Below, piece after piece: positions 59,323 through 64,000 of a stretch of 64,000 nucleotides of DNA. Made by a program: the position numbers and the translations under genes. A model generated the notes under the pieces. The model was not told the origin of the DNA and did not search any database. It saw only the letters and a list, made by a program, of their open reading frames with translations. Source of the stretch: Acidovorax radicis N35 (GTDB taxonomy: Bacteria; Pseudomonadota; Gammaproteobacteria; Burkholderiales; Burkholderiaceae_C); the NCBI RefSeq assembly GCF_000204195.1, contig NZ_AFBG01000023.1:62001-126000 (forward strand). The letters are read 5' to 3'. How positions within the stretch are numbered: position 1 is the stretch's first letter; each line of letters opens with the position of its first letter.

Positions 59323-59811
59323 ATGGAGCCCCGCACCCACCGGCCCACGCCCCTGATGGGGGTTGCTTTAATTTTGATAGCTATCAGCGCTTATCCTACA
59401 AGCGCTAGCAGCCAAAATGAACCACAATCCACGGCAGCATGCCCGTCCACGGCAGAGCTGGACCACCAGCACCTGCAAGGGCGCTGGCTGGCCCAGCTGC
59501 AGGGCGTAGCCCCGGATGCCACTGGCGCCACCGCCACATTGCAACTGGGTCCGCACCCCGAGCTGGCACAGAGCGTGCGTGGCACCGTGCAAAGAAATGG
59601 CGCCACGGCGCAGATCAGCGGAGACGCCGATGGCGGCGACCTGACCCTGGAAGAATCGATCAACGGCACGAACATCAGTGCCACCTGGACAGGCCAGGTG
59701 GTCGATGGAAGTTGCGGCAAGGAAATACGCGGAACATGGAACAACGCCAACCCCACCCCCTCGGCACCCTCGGCTCCCTTCGTGCTGCGCAAGCAGGCGG
59801 GCTGGCAATGA
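59323..59811 (+). CDS. Exported protein of unknown function with repeat-derived signal peptide
   Basis: This 162-aa protein has an N-terminal signal peptide whose core and cleavage site, LILIAISAYPTSASSQ, are encoded by the interspersed palindromic repeat at 59365-59418. The mature part has two cysteines and a beta-rich look but no family I recognise. An inner ATG at 59356 gives the more compact signal peptide and may be the true start. The stop overlaps the phospholipase A start (ATGA), so the two are translationally coupled. Confidence 0.8.
   Translation: MEPRTHRPTPLMGVALILIAISAYPTSASSQNEPQSTAACPSTAELDHQHLQGRWLAQLQGVAPDATGATATLQLGPHPELAQSVRGTVQRNGATAQISGDADGGDLTLEESINGTNISATWTGQVVDGSCGKEIRGTWNNANPTPSAPSAPFVLRKQAGWQ
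59365..59418 (+). repeat. Interspersed palindromic repeat forming a signal peptide
   Basis: A near-consensus copy (TTTGATAGCTATCAGCGC, then TTATCCTACAAGCGCTAGCAGCCAAAAT) in frame at the start of the 59323 gene. It encodes LILIAISAYPTSASSQN. Confidence 0.9.
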
Positions 59812-61010
59812 CCACCGCGCCAGCACCACAGCGCAGCGGCAGGCCCAGGCACCACACGCTGGCCCTGCTGGTGGCCGCCGCGCTGGCACCTGCGGGCGCC
59901 GCGCTGGCGCAGTCCACGCCCGCCAGTGGCGCGGCAGCGGCAGCCCCCACCACCGGCGCCGACAGTGCCTGGCGCCGCTGCGCCGCGCTGTCCAATGACA
60001 ACCAGGCGCGTCTGGCCTGCTTTGACCAGTGGGCCACCGACCAGCAAGGCTGGAACGCCCCCGGCGCCACGGCCTCGACGGCCGTGCCACCGCCGGTGGA
60101 CACCACCCTGCCCGCCACCCGCGTCATCGATGTGGCCCGCACCGAGGGCTGCCGCGACCCGCAGTACAGCGACCTCTCGCGCTTCTGGGAACTGGAGTCG
60201 GGCAGCGACTGCGGCACTTTCAGCTTCCGGGGCTACCGGCCCATCACCGTGTCGGTGGTGGCGTCGAGCAACGTGAACCGCCAGCCCACATCGGATGCGG
60301 CCGACCATTCGGCCACCGAGTCCACGCCCTACCGCCGCACCGAGAACCGCATCCAGCTGTCGGTGCGCACCAAGGTCGCGCAAGGCCTGCTCACGCAGGG
60401 CCATCCCACACTCAAGGATTCGGTGTGGTTCGGTTACTCGCAGCAGTCGTACTGGCAGCTGTTCACACCCCAGATCTCGCGCCCCTTCCGCGCCACCGAC
60501 CATGAGCCCGAGGTCATGTATGTCTACCCCACCACGGCCCAGCTGCCGTTTGGCTGGAAGTGGCGCTACAGCGGCATCGGACTGGTGCACCAGTCCAACG
60601 GCCAGAGCAAACCCCTGTCCCGCAGCTGGAACCGGGCGTACCTCATGACGGGCATGGAACTGGGCAACAGCGTGAGCGTGAACGCGCGCATCTGGAAGCG
60701 CGTGCCCGAGAGCTCGGGCAGCGACGACAACCCCGGCATCAGCGACTACATCGGCCGGGGCGAGCTGTCGGCATTCTGGAACGTCAACAAGGACAACACC
60801 GTGGGCGCCACGCTGCGCCACTCGCTGTCGAGCAGCGACCGGGGCTCGGTCCGGCTGGAATGGCTGCAGACCGTGGGCACGGGCCTTTTTGGCAACAAGA
60901 GCAACCTGCGCCTGCACACGCAGCTGTTCAGCGGCTATGGCGACAGCATGATCGACTACAACCGCAAGCGCACCGTGTTCAGCGTGGGGCTGAGCCTGGT
61001 GGATTTCTAG
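59808..61010 (+). CDS. pldA: Outer-membrane phospholipase A
   Basis: This 400-aa outer-membrane barrel of the OMPLA family hydrolyses phospholipids that reach the outer leaflet. A signal peptide (cleavage near AALAQ, about residue 37) and an Ala-rich periplasmic extension precede the barrel. The catalytic segment GLVHQSNGQSKPLSRSWNR contains the active His and Ser, and NPGISDYIGRGE matches the calcium/Asn site. It ends in the expected aromatic residue (VDF). It is coupled to the upstream secreted protein. Confidence 0.93.
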   Translation: MTTAPAPQRSGRPRHHTLALLVAAALAPAGAALAQSTPASGAAAAAPTTGADSAWRRCAALSNDNQARLACFDQWATDQQGWNAPGATASTAVPPPVDTTLPATRVIDVARTEGCRDPQYSDLSRFWELESGSDCGTFSFRGYRPITVSVVASSNVNRQPTSDAADHSATESTPYRRTENRIQLSVRTKVAQGLLTQGHPTLKDSVWFGYSQQSYWQLFTPQISRPFRATDHEPEVMYVYPTTAQLPFGWKWRYSGIGLVHQSNGQSKPLSRSWNRAYLMTGMELGNSVSVNARIWKRVPESSGSDDNPGISDYIGRGELSAFWNVNKDNTVGATLRHSLSSSDRGSVRLEWLQTVGTGLFGNKSNLRLHTQLFSGYGDSMIDYNRKRTVFSVGLSLVDF

Positions 61011-61017
61011 CAGAGAC

Positions 61018-61140
61018 ACCCCCTGAGGCGCTTCGCGCCTTCCCCCCGCTCTCGCTCCGCTGCGCTGCGCGGGCAGGGGGACGCAGCCCTCGCTGCGGAG
61101 CGGCCCTTGCTTGGCTGCTCTGGCGTGGGCCGCGCCAGTT
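61018..61140. repeat. GC-rich interspersed repeat (CCCCCTGAG type)
   Basis: Begins CCCCCTGAGGCGCTTCGCGC and ends GGGCCGCGCCAGTTGC, after the pldA stop. The remaining gap to 61393 contains open frames but none with a credible product, so I call no gene there. Confidence 0.8.
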
Positions 61141-61393
61141 GCATACGCCTTGGGCAACGCAACGGCCGGGCGCAACCAAATACCAGACGCGCCAAACACC
61201 CCACTCACAACTCGTTACGACATCGTCCTCAAGTTTCGCGCGGTGGCGCCGACGCGCCGCCACAATGGCACGCGCACAGAAACCAGCATGGCCCTTGGCG
61301 AAGGGCTCCCAAAAAGAGCCCCTTTCCCACCGTTTTACCTGCCATTGCCTGCACCGTGCGCCCTCGACAATGCCGATAAAGAGGAACACACCC

Positions 61394-61783
61394 ATGGACA
61401 TGCAATACCAGCTCAAGGCAGGCAGTTACTACCTCTACGACATGCGCGAGGCGCCCAGTGCCGTGACGGGTGAGCGCAGGTTCAAGCTGAAAACCGATAC
61501 CGTGGCCATTGCGTTCGACGCACACACGGGCGAGGTGCACCAGCACGGCAGCCCCACACGCATCCAGTCCTGGGCCAACAACACGCGCCGCCGCCTGCGC
61601 GCCGCCGGAGCGCAGGACGTGGCCAACGACATCGTGGTGGTGTCGGGCCCGCTGCCCGTGGACGAACTCAACAAATGCCTGTGGGTACGCGGCTACGTGC
61701 GCCGCATGTTCTCGCGCCTGGCCACCCTGCCCCATGGCAAGCTGCAGCGGCCTGCCGCCGAGCCGTTTCGCAAGGCGGCCTGA
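61394..61783 (+). CDS. Small conserved-looking protein, unknown function
   Basis: This 129-aa soluble protein is rich in Arg toward its C terminus. It starts MDMQYQLKAGSYYLYD with GAGGAAC upstream. I recognise no domain. Good codon use, a proper ribosome site and a strong terminator directly downstream support it as a real gene. Confidence 0.7.
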   Translation: MDMQYQLKAGSYYLYDMREAPSAVTGERRFKLKTDTVAIAFDAHTGEVHQHGSPTRIQSWANNTRRRLRAAGAQDVANDIVVVSGPLPVDELNKCLWVRGYVRRMFSRLATLPHGKLQRPAAEPFRKAA

Positions 61784-61816
61784 TACCTGCCGGGCAACCT
61801 TTCTCAAATATTCCGA

Positions 61817-61850
61817 TCAGGGCCGCACACAGCGGCCCTTTTCTTTTTTC
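61817..61850 (+). terminator. Rho-independent terminator
   Basis: AGGGCCGC-ACACA-GCGGCCCT followed by TTTCTTTTTT. A strong intrinsic terminator for the 61394 gene. Confidence 0.9.
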
Positions 61851-61868
61851 TGGGAGCGCCCCGGAAAA

Positions 61869-62040
61869 GGCTCAGAGGCTGAGAGTTTTTTAGCCGAGCC
61901 CGAAAGGCGCGCGAAAACGCCTCGGATCTAGGCGCAAAGCACAGCCATAGCTCGGGCTACGGCGAGCATTTGCAACGACGAGCCGGGGCGTTTTCGCGTG
62001 CAAGGCGGGCACGGATAAAAGACTCTCAGCCTCTCAGGCC
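61869..62040. repeat. 172-bp inverted-repeat element
   Basis: The ends are inverted copies (GGCTCAGAGGCTGAGAGT and ACTCTCAGCCTCTCAGGCC), and a second pair inside, GCGAAAACGCC and GGCGTTTTCGC, brings the long arms together. The middle holds GCCATAGCTCGGGCTACGGC. It looks like a nonautonomous mobile element or a very long hairpin. Its right end supplies the stop codon of the universal stress gene. Confidence 0.8.
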
Positions 62041-62513
62041 TCCGTGTCCTCGGCCACGTCGCTGTCCGCGCTCTCCAGCACCTCGGCATGCTTGACGATG
62101 GTCACCGGCACCGGGCTGGAATGCGCCACCTCCTGCGACACCGAACCCAGCAGTGCGCTGGTGATAGCGCCCTGGCCCTTCGCGCCGATGATGACCATGT
62201 CGCAGCCCGAGCGCTCGATCATGTCCACCAGCGTGTGGGCCACATCGCCCACGCCCACATCGGTTTCGTACGCGACCCCGGCGGCATCCAGCAGCGCCCG
62301 CGCCGACGCCATGAGATGGTCACCCGCCTCCAGGCTGGCCGCGGCGATCAGGTCGGGGTCGCGCGTGGTCACCAGTTCGTACAGGGTGGCGGGTTCCTGC
62401 ACATTGGCCAGGACCACGCTGGCCTTCAGGCCCTGGCCCACCAGCGCCAGCGCGTGGTGCACGCCATCCAGCGCGAGTTCGGAGCCGTCCACGGCGATGA
62501 GGATCTTGAGCAT
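62034..62513 (-). CDS. Universal stress protein
   Basis: This 159-aa UspA-family protein has a KILIAVDGSELALDGVHHA start and the ATP-binding loop GAKGQGAITSALLGSVSQEV, so nucleotide binding is likely. The last codons and stop fall in the 172-bp inverted-repeat element, so the C terminus has been replaced or trimmed by it. It diverges from tgt. Confidence 0.92.
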   Translation of the reverse strand: MLKILIAVDGSELALDGVHHALALVGQGLKASVVLANVQEPATLYELVTTRDPDLIAAASLEAGDHLMASARALLDAAGVAYETDVGVGDVAHTLVDMIERSGCDMVIIGAKGQGAITSALLGSVSQEVAHSSPVPVTIVKHAEVLESADSDVAEDTEA

Positions 62514-62547
62514 GGTGTTCTCCTTGAGTCAGTGAAGACCAGTGTAG

Positions 62548-63795
<1,248 letters not shown>

Positions 63796-63804
63796 GCACG
63801 GTCA

Positions 63805-63872
63805 AAAGCTATAAAAATGCTAGCTATCAGCGCTTTATAAATAAGCGCCAGAGGCCAAAATCATTCAAAAAT
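63805..63872. repeat. Interspersed palindromic repeat
   Basis: Copy with core GCTAGCTATCAGCGCTTTATA, then AATAAGCGCCAGAGGCCAAAATC, after the tgt stop and running into the start of the next gene. Confidence 0.85.
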
Positions 63873-64000
63873 TCCTGCACCACCTCCTGCGCTGGCCTGC
63901 GCGCATACTGACCGGCCTGGGCAGCGGGCTGCTGGCCCTGCTGATCCTGTTCGAGGAATGGGGCTGGGTACCGCTGCAGCAGTTGCTGGCACGCATTGGC
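63863..64000 (+). CDS. Start of a membrane protein, cut by the window end
   Basis: An open frame beginning around IIQKFLHHLLRWPARIL continues to the window end with a hydrophobic segment (LTGLGSGLLALLILFEEWGW). It resembles conserved small membrane proteins of this family of bacteria by eye. No ATG, GTG or TTG exists in frame between the preceding stop (63842) and the first helix, so the start must be a rare ATT/ATC or CTG codon, or the original start was displaced by the repeat. Only the N-terminal part is visible. Confidence 0.5.
   Translation, partial: MQKFLHHLLRWPARILTGLGSGLLALLILFEEWGWVPLQQLLARIG

Noticed and set aside
57172..59340. A 722-codon open frame antisense to rep
   Set aside because: Composition is typical of an antisense shadow; rep on the other strand has all helicase motifs.
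61111..61473. Small gene between pldA and the 61394 gene
   Set aside because: The frame runs from inside the GC-rich repeat across the start of the 61394 gene, with no ribosome site or plausible product.

Overview
The window is GC-rich, densely coding bacterial chromosome. Gene content points to Comamonadaceae (Betaproteobacteria), most likely Acidovorax or a close relative: orphan Bug/TTT-type solute-binding proteins, DUF748, DUF2062, DUF2783 and paired PhzF proteins, together with many copies of a short interspersed palindromic repeat (core about GATAGCTATCAGCGCTTATCCTACAAGCGCTAGCAGCC) of a kind I associate with this family. The assignment is inferred from gene content and repeats; no rRNA or tRNA gene was seen.

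Region 1 (0.1-10.3 kb) is a MocR-type regulator diverging from a tight run of eleven genes: two LysE exporters, an EamA exporter, RidA, a small cupin, a fold-type I aminotransferase, a GST, two PhzF isomerase-like proteins, a glyoxalase-like protein and a fold-type II PLP dehydratase. Most junctions overlap by 4 bases. It reads as one amino-acid or enamine processing and export system whose substrate is unknown. Region 2 (10.3-24.7 kb) carries mixed housekeeping genes: a histidine phosphatase, GNAT, creatininase, AlaX with a 120-bp tandem repeat at its 3' end, a giant AsmA-like DUF748 protein, DsbD, Lgt, a redoxin, an MliC-like lipoprotein, and a CoA-binding protein beside MetY. A lower-GC gene with a HEPN-type RNase motif follows (24.8-25.8 kb).

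Region 3 (25.8-45.7 kb) is catabolic and accessory. It has an ICMT methyltransferase with a divergent Crp/Fnr regulator; an IclR-controlled aromatic hydroxylase cluster (MBL protein, FAD monooxygenase, DUF2783, Bug protein); DUF2062 and TerC with a 53-aa membrane ORF; an NhaR-like regulator; a hydrolase/AraC/sulfatase/Bug block diverging from a MarR gene over a clear palindrome; an MFS exporter; an AraC/MBL pair; and hemE. Region 4 (45.7-64 kb) opens with a 335-bp tandem duplication between hemE and priA. Both copies retain a perfect DnaA box and other motifs at fixed spacing. Then come priA, an esterase, cupin and membrane genes, a carotenoid oxygenase with DUF2141, an IPTL-CTERM-like surface protein, an AEC transporter, a Leu/Ile/Val-type binding protein, rep helicase, a small secreted protein, phospholipase A, a universal stress protein, tgt, and the start of a membrane protein cut by the window edge.

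The most notable signals are: (i) the interspersed palindrome has become coding sequence in several genes and supplies the signal-peptide core of two exported proteins, DsbD and the 59.3-kb protein; (ii) the duplicated DnaA-box module upstream of priA; (iii) the MocR-controlled PhzF/RidA/exporter operon with its operator-like repeats; and (iv) the low-GC HEPN candidate.
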